Below, in pieces: positions 5,968 to 13,228 of a stretch of 14,432 nt of DNA (within the stretch, counting starts at the first letter, position 1; every line of letters begins with the position of its first letter). A model generated the notes under the pieces. It was not told where the DNA came from. It ran no database searches and worked only from the letters and a program-made list of their open reading frames with translations. The stretch spans positions 38,744 to 53,175 of the forward strand of contig DGPL01000047.1 in assembly GCA_002390425.1 (NCBI GenBank), read 5' to 3'. This stretch comes from Kordiimonadaceae bacterium UBA4441. GTDB taxonomy: Bacteria; Pseudomonadota; Alphaproteobacteria; Sphingomonadales; Emcibacteraceae. Both the position numbers and the translations under genes were made by a program.

Positions 5968-7752
5968 ATGAAAAATAAATTAAACGCATTAAGACAAAAA
6001 ATGCGCGAACAGAAATTATCAGGATTTCTCGTTCCTCATACAGATGAGCATCAAAGTGAGTATACGCCGTCTTATGCAAAAAGAATTGCTTGGCTTACTG
6101 GCTTTAAAGGATCAGCGGGGCTTGTCGCTGTTACGTTAAGTTCGGCAGCAATTTTTGTTGATGGTCGTTATACTCTTCAAGTGCGTGATCAAGTTGATAT
6201 GAAAGTATATCAACAAATGAAACTTTACGAAGATAAGGTTGAAGATTGGTTATACGATAATTTAAAAGAAGGTGATGTCGTAGGATTTGATCCTTGGTTA
6301 CACGATAAAGCCTCTCTTAAACGCGTAGAAAAGAAATTATCTTCAAAAGGCATTATTTTAAAAGCAGTAGAGCGTAATCCAATAGATGAAGTATGGGATG
6401 ATCGTCCGTCTCCTTCAATTGCAGAAGTTAAGGCACACGATGTCAGGTTTGCGGGCGAAACTTCAAGTGCAAAAAGAAAAAGAATTGCGCTTAATTTAAA
6501 GGAATTGGGTGCTGATGCCTTAGTCATTACCTCTTTGGATAGTATAGCTTGGCTTTTCAATATAAGAGGAACAGATGTAGAGTGTACGCCGCTCGTGTTA
6601 TCTTTTGCGATTTTATATCAATCAGGAAAAGCGGATCTTTTTTTGGATCCTAAAAAATTAACTGATGACGTTTCTAAACATCTTGGCAAAAGCGTATCAT
6701 GTTATGCAAAAGATGAATTTGTTGATGCATTAAGTGCGCTCGGGAAAAAGAAAAAGAGTGTAATGGTAGATCCTAAACGCGCTCATAAAGCTATTTTTGA
6801 TTTTCTATCGGATGATGAGGCTGAAATTATAGAAGTGGAAGATCCATGCCAGTTGGATAAAGCCTGCAAAAATCAAGTTGAGCTTGATGGTACAAGAGCG
6901 GCCCATGTTAGAGATGCTGCTGCTGTATGCCGCTTTCTTCGATGGTTAGATGAGAATGGCGTATCAGGAAAATACGACGAACTTGATGCTGTAAAAAAAT
7001 TATATGAATACAGAGAAGAAGTCCCGCTCTTTAGAGGAAATAGTTTTGATACGATTAGTGGGGCTGGATCAAATGGCGCGATCGTCCATTATAATGTAAA
7101 AGAAGCAAAGCCAAAAAAAATAGAAAAGAATATGTTGTATTTGGTGGATTCTGGTGGACAGTATCTTGACGGTACGACTGATATAACCCGAACAGTTGTT
7201 ATTGGTGACCCTACTGAAGAACAGCGTGATAATTTTACGCGTGTATTGAAGGGGCATATTGCACTCGCGCAAGCACGTTTTCCAAAAGGGAGAACTGGTG
7301 CGCACCTTGACACACTAGCACGTAAGTCGCTGTGGGATGTAGGATTGGATTATGACCATGGAACAGGACATGGGGTGGGGTGCTACCTTGGTGTACATGA
7401 AGGACCGCAAAGTATTTCTCCACTGGGTCATTCTGTTGCATTACAAGCCGGTATGATTTTATCAAATGAACCTGGATATTATAAAACGGGTGAATATGGC
7501 ATACGAATTGAAAATTTGGTCATCGTTCGAAATAGTGACTTCAGAGGTCAAGAAAGACCAATGCATACTTTTGAAACAATTACATTAGTCCCAATTGATA
7601 CAAGACTTGTTAATGCCCATATGATGAATGTTGCTGAAATTACGTGGTTAAATATTTATCATGCAAAAGTACGTGAAAAAACAGCACCCCTTTTATCGGG
7701 AAAAGACCGCGAATGGCTCATGAAGGCAACTGAATCGATCACAAGCCTCTAA
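5968..7752 (+). CDS. Xaa-Pro aminopeptidase (aminopeptidase P, M24B, three-domain form)
   Basis: A 594-residue cytosolic metallopeptidase that removes an N-terminal residue preceding proline. It has the long three-domain layout of the XPNPEP1 type: two creatinase-like N-terminal domains (about 1-150 and 160-310), then the pita-bread catalytic domain (about 315-540) and a C-terminal tail. The five dinuclear-metal ligands are all present: D394 and D405 in LVDSGGQYLDGTTDITRT, H468 in HGTGHGVG, E501 in SNEPGYY and E515 in IRIENLV. The first histidine of HGTGH (H464) and H477 in VHEGPQ are also kept. The start is supported by AAGGGA at 5958-5963, 4 bases before the ATG. The next gene begins 26 bases after the stop with its own binding site, so the two probably share a transcript. 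Upstream are two hairpins that may control it. Confidence 0.95.
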   Translation: MKNKLNALRQKMREQKLSGFLVPHTDEHQSEYTPSYAKRIAWLTGFKGSAGLVAVTLSSAAIFVDGRYTLQVRDQVDMKVYQQMKLYEDKVEDWLYDNLKEGDVVGFDPWLHDKASLKRVEKKLSSKGIILKAVERNPIDEVWDDRPSPSIAEVKAHDVRFAGETSSAKRKRIALNLKELGADALVITSLDSIAWLFNIRGTDVECTPLVLSFAILYQSGKADLFLDPKKLTDDVSKHLGKSVSCYAKDEFVDALSALGKKKKSVMVDPKRAHKAIFDFLSDDEAEIIEVEDPCQLDKACKNQVELDGTRAAHVRDAAAVCRFLRWLDENGVSGKYDELDAVKKLYEYREEVPLFRGNSFDTISGAGSNGAIVHYNVKEAKPKKIEKNMLYLVDSGGQYLDGTTDITRTVVIGDPTEEQRDNFTRVLKGHIALAQARFPKGRTGAHLDTLARKSLWDVGLDYDHGTGHGVGCYLGVHEGPQSISPLGHSVALQAGMILSNEPGYYKTGEYGIRIENLVIVRNSDFRGQERPMHTFETITLVPIDTRLVNAHMMNVAEITWLNIYHAKVREKTAPLLSGKDREWLMKATESITSL

Positions 7753-7778
7753 TTAATCTGCCTTTTCAGGAAATCATA

Positions 7779-8828
7779 ATGAACGAAGAAATTTTATTTT
7801 CACAAGACACTGGCGTTGGCGTTATTACATTGAACCGGCCAGATGTTCTGAATGCGCTTTCAACTGATATGTGTTTGAAGCTAGACGAGCAGTTGAAGGA
7901 ATGGGAAGCCAATGATGAAATTAATATTGTAATTATTGAGGGCGCAGGAGAAAAAGCTTTTTGTGCAGGCGGCGATGTTAGGTCAATTGTCGAGCAAGGC
8001 TACCAAGAAAATGTGATAGCAAAAGAATTCTTTGCGACAGAATATAAAATGAATGCACGTATTCATCATTTCTCTAAGCCTTTTATCGCATTATTAGATG
8101 GTATCGTGATGGGGGGAGGTGTTGGCGTTTCTATTCATGGATCACACCGTATCGTGACGGAAAAAACACTCTTTGCTATGCCTGAATCTGCTATTGGATT
8201 AATCCCTGACGTGGGCGGCAGTTATTTTTTGCCGCGACTTCCCGGCTCACTTGGTAGGTATTTAGGGCTAACAGGAGCAAGGCTCAAAGGATCAGATATT
8301 TTATATGCGGGCATTGGTACAGCTTATATATCATCAGATAAAATAAATGACTTAGTAGTAGCCCTGAAAAAGGAAAATATTGCCTCACATGATGATGTTG
8401 ATCAACTCATAGCAAAATTTGCAGAAGATCCAGGTTATGCGCCCATAGATGAGTTTCGTGACCTTATTGATGCGGCCTTTAGTGAATTAACGGTCGAAGA
8501 TGTTTTTGAACATTTATCAGAAATTGATCATGATTGGGCGCGCGAAACGCATGCTGTGCTAAAAAAAATGTCACCAATTAGTTTAAAAGTAATAACGGAA
8601 CAACTCAATCGCGGTGGAAAGCTAGAATTTGATGATTGTATGATCATGGAATACCGAATTGTTTGCGCGATTAGTGCCTATGACAGTGATTTCTATGAGG
8701 GTGTGCGCGCCGTATTGATTGATAAAGACCATAACCCAAATTGGATGCCCGATAGTCTAGGTGACGTAAACCACGAAATGGTATTGGCTCATTTCAATAC
8801 GCCAAGCGATGGGGATCTAACCCTTTAG
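7779..8828 (+). CDS. 3-hydroxyisobutyryl-CoA hydrolase (enoyl-CoA hydratase/isomerase fold)
   Basis: A 349-residue crotonase-superfamily enzyme expected to hydrolyse 3-hydroxyisobutyryl-CoA in valine degradation, freeing 3-hydroxyisobutyrate and CoA. The length and C-terminal extension match HIBCH rather than the shorter enoyl-CoA hydratases. Visible motifs: KAFCAGGDVR (59-68) and GIVMGGGVGVS (108-118) form the oxyanion hole; MPESAIGLIPDVGGSYFLPR (134-153) carries the expected catalytic pair E136 and D144. AGGA at 7768-7771 lies 7 bases before the ATG. It follows the aminopeptidase in the same direction with a 26-base gap, which makes sense if both serve use of peptides and branched amino acids. 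Its TAG stop overlaps the stop of rluA on the other strand. Some proteins of this type act on other short hydroxyacyl-CoAs, so the exact substrate is a family inference. Confidence 0.9.
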   Translation: MNEEILFSQDTGVGVITLNRPDVLNALSTDMCLKLDEQLKEWEANDEINIVIIEGAGEKAFCAGGDVRSIVEQGYQENVIAKEFFATEYKMNARIHHFSKPFIALLDGIVMGGGVGVSIHGSHRIVTEKTLFAMPESAIGLIPDVGGSYFLPRLPGSLGRYLGLTGARLKGSDILYAGIGTAYISSDKINDLVVALKKENIASHDDVDQLIAKFAEDPGYAPIDEFRDLIDAAFSELTVEDVFEHLSEIDHDWARETHAVLKKMSPISLKVITEQLNRGGKLEFDDCMIMEYRIVCAISAYDSDFYEGVRAVLIDKDHNPNWMPDSLGDVNHEMVLAHFNTPSDGDLTL

Positions 8829-9487
8829 AAAGGGACCTTACTTTCGAATGACATTTTTTCTTTTAGGACGGGATGCATTATAGTCAAATTTTTTGAATGC
8901 AGACATAATCTGTCATGCATTTGATAAATTTCATCTGATGCGTAAAACCTATCCCCCAAAATCGGATGACCAATTGACATCAAATGAACTCTTAATTGAT
9001 GTGAACGCCCTGTATGCGGAATAAGATGAATTCGGCTGATGTTTTGCTGGTGTTCAATGAGATGCCACTCTGTCAAAGATTTTTTACCACGTTCGTGGTC
9101 GACCATTTGCTTCGGTCTATTTGGCCAATCACAAATTAGTGGTAAATCAATTTTACCTGCTTTTTCTTGCATAGGGCCATGCACAAGTGTTTCATAAGCT
9201 TTCTCAACATTGCGATTTTGGAATTGTAAACTTAAATGACGATGAGCTATTTTATTTAGTCCCATTATAATCAATCCAGACGTATCCATATCCAATCGAT
9301 GAACGGTCTTGGCTCCTGGAAATTTTTCACATGCTCTACTTTCAAGGCAGTCAGCGTGTTTAGGATCTTTTCCCGGTACGGTTAATAAGCCCGAAGGCTT
9401 ATCGAGTATAATAATTTCATCATCTTGATAAAGGATATTTAAATATGGATCTGAAGGAGGGCAGTATTCAAAAGGCCGAGTTAACAA
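8825..9487 (-). CDS. rluA: RluA: 23S rRNA U746 / tRNA U32 pseudouridine synthase
   Basis: A 220-residue pseudouridine synthase, almost the same length as E. coli RluA (219) and recognisably similar along its whole length. It has no N-terminal S4 domain, which separates it from RluC and RluD. Key stretches are ILDKPSGLLTVPG (27-39), TVHRLDMDTSG (61-71) with catalytic D66, the RluA-characteristic LPLICDWPNRPKQ (115-127), and HTGRSHQLRVH (158-168). It would modify U746 of 23S rRNA and U32 of some tRNAs. The start is TTG at 9487: an in-frame TAG lies only a few codons upstream, the next in-frame ATG is inside the catalytic motif, and AGGA stands 7 bases before the TTG. Its last 4 bases overlap the convergent hydrolase gene. 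Confidence 0.94.
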   Translation of the reverse strand: MLTRPFEYCPPSDPYLNILYQDDEIIILDKPSGLLTVPGKDPKHADCLESRACEKFPGAKTVHRLDMDTSGLIIMGLNKIAHRHLSLQFQNRNVEKAYETLVHGPMQEKAGKIDLPLICDWPNRPKQMVDHERGKKSLTEWHLIEHQQNISRIHLIPHTGRSHQLRVHLMSIGHPILGDRFYASDEIYQMHDRLCLHSKNLTIMHPVLKEKMSFESKVPF

Positions 9488-9689
9488 AGATAAATCCTAA
9501 TTAATAAGAATAATTCACTAGTAAATAGTAATATATTTAGATTTAATATCAGCAATTTGATAATAAAAGTAGCACATTCTGCTGTGTATTTGATATTTTC
9601 ATTAGCGAATTTGGAATATATTATTACCAATATAGCATATATAGTAAAAATTAAATTGGTTATAGAACAAAATATATTGGAAATAAAAG
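9488..9689. other. AT-rich divergent spacer between rluA and the permease
   Basis: About 200 very AT-rich bases that must hold the start signals of rluA and of the permease-DDAH operon. Short dyads can be seen, such as TTGG (9611-9614) with CCAA (9627-9630), and TTGGAA at 9611-9616 could be a -35, but no -10 lies at proper spacing. I make no specific promoter call. Confidence 0.5.
9495..9498 (-). promoter_or_regulatory. Ribosome binding site fixing the TTG start of rluA
   Basis: AGGA on the minus strand with a 7-base spacer to the TTG at 9487. Together with the upstream in-frame stop it decides the start codon. Confidence 0.6.
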
Positions 9690-10913
9690 ATGAAAAAATC
9701 ATTGGGTTTTTGGCGGTCTTGGGCGCTCGTGGTAGGAACCATTATAGGTTCTGGTGTATTTACACTACCCGCCATACTGGCACCATATGGAAATAACAGC
9801 TTTTATGGTTGGGGCGTGGCGGTGCTAGGAACATTAAGTATTGCTTTTGCTTTTAGCCATTTGGCGGGCCGTAATCCTCGTATCGGCGGACCCCATGCAT
9901 TTGTCGAAGAAGCTTTTGGTCACTTTCCTGCGATGATTGTAGCCTGGGGATATTGGATATCCTTATGGGTTTCCATTGCTGCAATAGCGACAGCATTTTC
10001 CGGATATTCGGCCATATTTATTCCAGCGATCACTGATTATCCCTTTATTTCGCCAATGATTGCCATCGGGACCGTGTGGGTTTTTACTTATATTAATCTT
10101 CAAGGCGTAGAAAATGTCAGCATTGTTCAAATGGTTACAGTAATATTAAAATTAATACCGCTTTTCGTGATTGGCACACTGGGTTTTTTCATCGGTGATA
10201 TATCGTCAGTTCCTGCGGAAAATCCAAATAATGAATCCTTTCCTACTATGATTTCGGGTATTACAATACTTGTGATGTTCTCATTTATCGGCATTGAATC
10301 GGCTACGGTGCCTTCAGAAAATGTTATTGATCCTAAGAAAACGATACCACGTGCATTGGTTTGGGGCACATTAACAGCAGCAGCAATTTATATCCTTGCT
10401 ACGGCAGGTGTAATGTCGATGATACCGATGAATGAATTACAAAGTTCAACATCTCCATTTGCCGATGCTGCCTCCCTTATTTTTGGTGATATTGGTGCAA
10501 CCTTTGTGGGTATTGGTGCGCTTATCGCCATTGCGGGGGCATTAAATTCAAATATACTTTTGACTGGAACCGTTTTGATGGCGGGCGCACATGAAAAATT
10601 ATTTCCTTCATTTTTAAAAAATGTGAATGATGATGGAACGCCAATTACGGCACTTATATTTTCAAGCATGCTAACTACTGTAGTGATCATGATTAATTCT
10701 AGTAAAGGGTTATTGAAGGCATTTGAAATAATGATTTTAATTGCTACTTTCGCAATTTTGTTGGCTTATTTAGGGGCAACCCTTGCCAGTATTAAATTAC
10801 AAATCACAGATCATTCAAACGGGAAAAAAATTAACCCTGTAACCATGATCAATTCCATAATCGCAGTTTTGTTTTCCACGTTCGCCATCGTTGGTGCGTG
10901 GGTAATTTACTAA
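9690..10913 (+). CDS. APC-superfamily amino-acid permease (basic amino-acid/antiporter-like)
   Basis: A 407-residue inner-membrane transporter. The first helix carries VVGTIIGSGVFTLP (14-27), the unwound substrate-backbone site of APC transporters, and the sixth carries FSFIGIESATVPSENV (197-212). The IGGPHAFVEEAFG stretch (65-77) and overall look resemble arginine/agmatine and related antiporters (AdiC/PotE type). I count about eleven hydrophobic segments, the last at about 385-406 ending at the stop (...VGAWVIY). AdiC-type members have about 445 residues and a twelfth helix, so this one appears to lack it. GGA at 9679-9681 precedes the ATG at 9690 by 8 bases. The dimethylarginine hydrolase gene follows after 20 bases, so import of methylarginine or arginine, or exchange for the product citrulline, is a reasonable inference. 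Confidence 0.88.
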   Translation: MKKSLGFWRSWALVVGTIIGSGVFTLPAILAPYGNNSFYGWGVAVLGTLSIAFAFSHLAGRNPRIGGPHAFVEEAFGHFPAMIVAWGYWISLWVSIAAIATAFSGYSAIFIPAITDYPFISPMIAIGTVWVFTYINLQGVENVSIVQMVTVILKLIPLFVIGTLGFFIGDISSVPAENPNNESFPTMISGITILVMFSFIGIESATVPSENVIDPKKTIPRALVWGTLTAAAIYILATAGVMSMIPMNELQSSTSPFADAASLIFGDIGATFVGIGALIAIAGALNSNILLTGTVLMAGAHEKLFPSFLKNVNDDGTPITALIFSSMLTTVVIMINSSKGLLKAFEIMILIATFAILLAYLGATLASIKLQITDHSNGKKINPVTMINSIIAVLFSTFAIVGAWVIY

Positions 10914-10933
10914 TTTATTAAAGGACAAATAAA

Positions 10934-11695
10934 ATGTTTAAATATGCAATTGTTAGAAAACCAAGCCGTTCAATGATTGAAGGAATTTCCGAAGCAGAGC
11001 TAGGACTTCCTAATTATGATAACGCCATCAAACAACATGATGATTATATTGAAGCGTTGAAAGAATGCGGTCTTGAGGTCACTGAACTTCCTGCGGTTGA
11101 AGAATATCCGGATAGTTGTTTTGTTGAAGATCCGGCATTAATGACACCACATTGCGCTATTTTAACAAACCCTGGGGCGGAAAGTCGTCGCGGCGAAGTT
11201 GCTCATATCGCCGATGCGGTAAGGAAATTTTATGATAATGTAGAAGAAATAAAATCACCAGGGTTCGTTGAAGCTGGCGATATAATGATGGTTGGGGATC
11301 ATTATTATATTGGATTATCAGAACGTACCAATCAGGAAGGAGCTGATCAAATGATCGCTATTCTTGAAAAATATGGCATGAGTGGGTCTGTAGTTGAAAT
11401 GTCTGAGGTCCTCCATCTTAAAACGGGCCTAGGTTATCTTGAAGATAATAACTTAGTGGCTTGTGGTGAATTTCTTACGAAGCCCGAATTTCAAAAACAC
11501 AATATTATGGAAATTGATCAAAAAGATAGTTACTCAGCAAATAGTGTCTGGATAAATGGCACTGTGCTCGTACCAAAGGGCTTTGAAAGCACAGTAGATC
11601 TTATCAAAAATAAAGGATATAAAGTAAGAGAAGTAGACGTTTCTGAATATCAAAAGCTTGATGGCGGGTTAAGCTGTTTATCACTAAGATTCTAA
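10934..11695 (+). CDS. ddaH: N(G),N(G)-dimethylarginine dimethylaminohydrolase (DDAH)
   Basis: A 253-residue amidinotransferase-fold enzyme that hydrolyses N-omega-methylated arginines to citrulline and methylamine or dimethylamine. It matches Pseudomonas aeruginosa DDAH closely in length and from first to last residue. The catalytic set is intact: C248 in GGLSCLSLRF at the extreme C-terminus, H161 in VLHLKTGLGYL, and E113 in FVEAGDIMMVGD. The substrate-contact region PDSCFVEDP (59-67) and GAESRRGE (81-88) are also kept. The Cys only 5 residues from the end, together with FVED, argues for DDAH over arginine deiminase, which is much longer. AAGGA at 10921-10925 lies 8 bases before the ATG. It follows the permease by 20 bases, suggesting one transport-and-hydrolysis operon for methylarginine as a carbon or nitrogen source. 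No gene for later citrulline use is in the window. Confidence 0.93.
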   Translation: MFKYAIVRKPSRSMIEGISEAELGLPNYDNAIKQHDDYIEALKECGLEVTELPAVEEYPDSCFVEDPALMTPHCAILTNPGAESRRGEVAHIADAVRKFYDNVEEIKSPGFVEAGDIMMVGDHYYIGLSERTNQEGADQMIAILEKYGMSGSVVEMSEVLHLKTGLGYLEDNNLVACGEFLTKPEFQKHNIMEIDQKDSYSANSVWINGTVLVPKGFESTVDLIKNKGYKVREVDVSEYQKLDGGLSCLSLRF

Positions 11696-11732
11696 AGATA
11701 AACAAAAAAATGATACAAAAAAGCAGGATTTT

Positions 11733-11752
11733 CGTATAAGGAGCGTATAAGG
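11733..11752 (+). repeat. Tandem 11-base-spaced direct repeat before the efflux genes
   Basis: CGTATAAGG occurs at 11733-11741 and again at 11744-11752, one helical turn apart; a looser copy, CGTAAATAA, is at 11759-11767. Each contains a -10-like TATAAG. It lies 34 bases before the ATG of the outer-membrane component. It could be paired regulator half sites of the kind OmpR/PhoB-family regulators bind, tandem -10 elements, or chance. Confidence 0.45.
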
Positions 11753-11785
11753 GAAAAGCGTAAATAATTATAAATTGGAGACACA

Positions 11786-13228
11786 ATGGTTTTTAGGCGG
11801 AAAATCAAATCAGCCAGTATCATTGCTATTAGCAGCTTATTGCTAGCGAACTGTGCACCTCAACTAAATGTTGATGATCAGCTAGATGTTGTAGCGTTAC
11901 CAGCAGAATGGCAAAGTCCGAATATGGAAACGGCTAAAGCAGAATTAGATTGGCTGGGTTCAGATGAGGTGGATGATCTGCCTGAAATCGTTATGAAAGC
12001 TCTTGCTAATAATCCAGATTTACGCATTTCCGCTAATCGCTTAAGAACCTCATTAGCGCAACAATCAATAACAGACGGCGCCCGAAGTATCCAGGGGGAC
12101 ATTCGTGTTGGTGCCTCAAGAAACGGTGATTTTGAAAGCGGCACTGCGGATAATCAAAGTTTCTCATTGCGCGGCGGTCTCGCTTGGGAAGCCGATATTT
12201 GGGGACGTTTAGCAAGCAATAGCGCGGCCGCGGAACAATCCGTTTTATCTTTTAAAAATGATCTTGAATATGCACGTATGTCACTTGTGACCAGAACGGC
12301 GCAGCGTTGGTTCGATGTCATTGAAGCCATACTACAAATAGAGCTTCTGGAGCAAAACTTAGAAAGACTAGTCAGAGCGCAAGACTTGGTTGGCAGTCGC
12401 TACTCAAGAGGTGTTGCAGATATATTAGATGTGCTTCAAATTGATACCAATGTGGCTACCGCACGTTCTAACCTTTCCAGTCAACGTCAAACAGTTATAG
12501 CGCGCATGCGTACGTTGGAAACTTTAATTGGGTCTTATCCAACTGGCCATGTACCACATATGGCTAAATTGCCACCTCTTGATAATCTCATAACACTTGG
12601 TATTCCAAGTAATCTATTAGAAAAACGTCCAGATATAATGGCCGCAAAAAATCGTGTGGTCGGCGCAAATTATGATCTAAACGCTGCTAAGAAAGCCTTA
12701 TATCCGTCTTTAAATATATCAGGCAGCACTACGGCAAGCGGTAGTGAAATTGGCGATATTGTAGATATCAATGAATTAGTCTGGAGCGTCGTCGGTAACC
12801 TAGTGCAGCCAGTTTTTGATGGCTCGAGACGTCGTCAAACCGTTGTGATTAATGAAGTCGCGCTTGATAGTAGTATTGCGAGCTACCTAAGAACAGTCCT
12901 TGCTGCATATTCTGAAGCAGAAAATGCATTAACCGCTGAAGCAACTCTTGCCGAACAAGAAGAACATTTAACAATCGCGGTTGATCGCGCCGAGGCCAGT
13001 GAAGAAAGAGCGTTAGATCAATATAGTAAAGGTATCGTTGATATTTTATCACTCGTCAATGTGCAACGAAACCGTATTTCTGCCCAACAAAGTTTGCTTA
13101 GAGTTCAGCATAGAAGATTATTAAATCGTGCTGATCTACATCTAGCCCTCGGCGGAGAAAATCTTGAAGATTACATAAATCAAATGGCCAACGTAAATAA
13201 TGCCGAAAATAGTCAAGGAAGTTTATAA
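11786..13228 (+). CDS. RND-type efflux outer-membrane lipoprotein (NodT/OprM family, TolC-like)
   Basis: A 480-residue outer-membrane channel subunit. A basic start and hydrophobic stretch lead to the lipobox LLAN-C with C23 as the lipidated residue. The mature part has the internal duplication of outer-membrane factors: RYSRGVADILDVLQ (205-218) and QYSKGIVDILSLVNVQ (412-427) are matching helix-turn segments of the two halves. Other hallmarks are WEADIWGRL (134-142) and LEKRPDIMAAKNRVVGAN (278-295), close to the family's LxxRPDIxxAE. It forms a trimeric channel that completes a tripartite pump. GGAG at 11777-11780 lies 5 bases before the ATG. The stop TAA shares its last A with the ATG of the adaptor gene, so translation is probably coupled. 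The order channel-then-adaptor is less common than adaptor-pump-channel. The exported substrate is unknown. Confidence 0.93.
   Translation: MVFRRKIKSASIIAISSLLLANCAPQLNVDDQLDVVALPAEWQSPNMETAKAELDWLGSDEVDDLPEIVMKALANNPDLRISANRLRTSLAQQSITDGARSIQGDIRVGASRNGDFESGTADNQSFSLRGGLAWEADIWGRLASNSAAAEQSVLSFKNDLEYARMSLVTRTAQRWFDVIEAILQIELLEQNLERLVRAQDLVGSRYSRGVADILDVLQIDTNVATARSNLSSQRQTVIARMRTLETLIGSYPTGHVPHMAKLPPLDNLITLGIPSNLLEKRPDIMAAKNRVVGANYDLNAAKKALYPSLNISGSTTASGSEIGDIVDINELVWSVVGNLVQPVFDGSRRRQTVVINEVALDSSIASYLRTVLAAYSEAENALTAEATLAEQEEHLTIAVDRAEASEERALDQYSKGIVDILSLVNVQRNRISAQQSLLRVQHRRLLNRADLHLALGGENLEDYINQMANVNNAENSQGSL

Noticed and set aside
7069..7465. Overlapping minus-strand frames inside the aminopeptidase metal-site region
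   Set aside because: They are antisense to strongly conserved catalytic motifs and have low-complexity products; shadows.
9481..9702. Minus-strand open frame of 73 hydrophobic residues spanning the rluA-permease gap
   Set aside because: The hydrophobicity follows from the extreme AT content (Phe, Ile, Leu codons). It covers the whole divergent spacer where promoters must lie, and it resembles no family.
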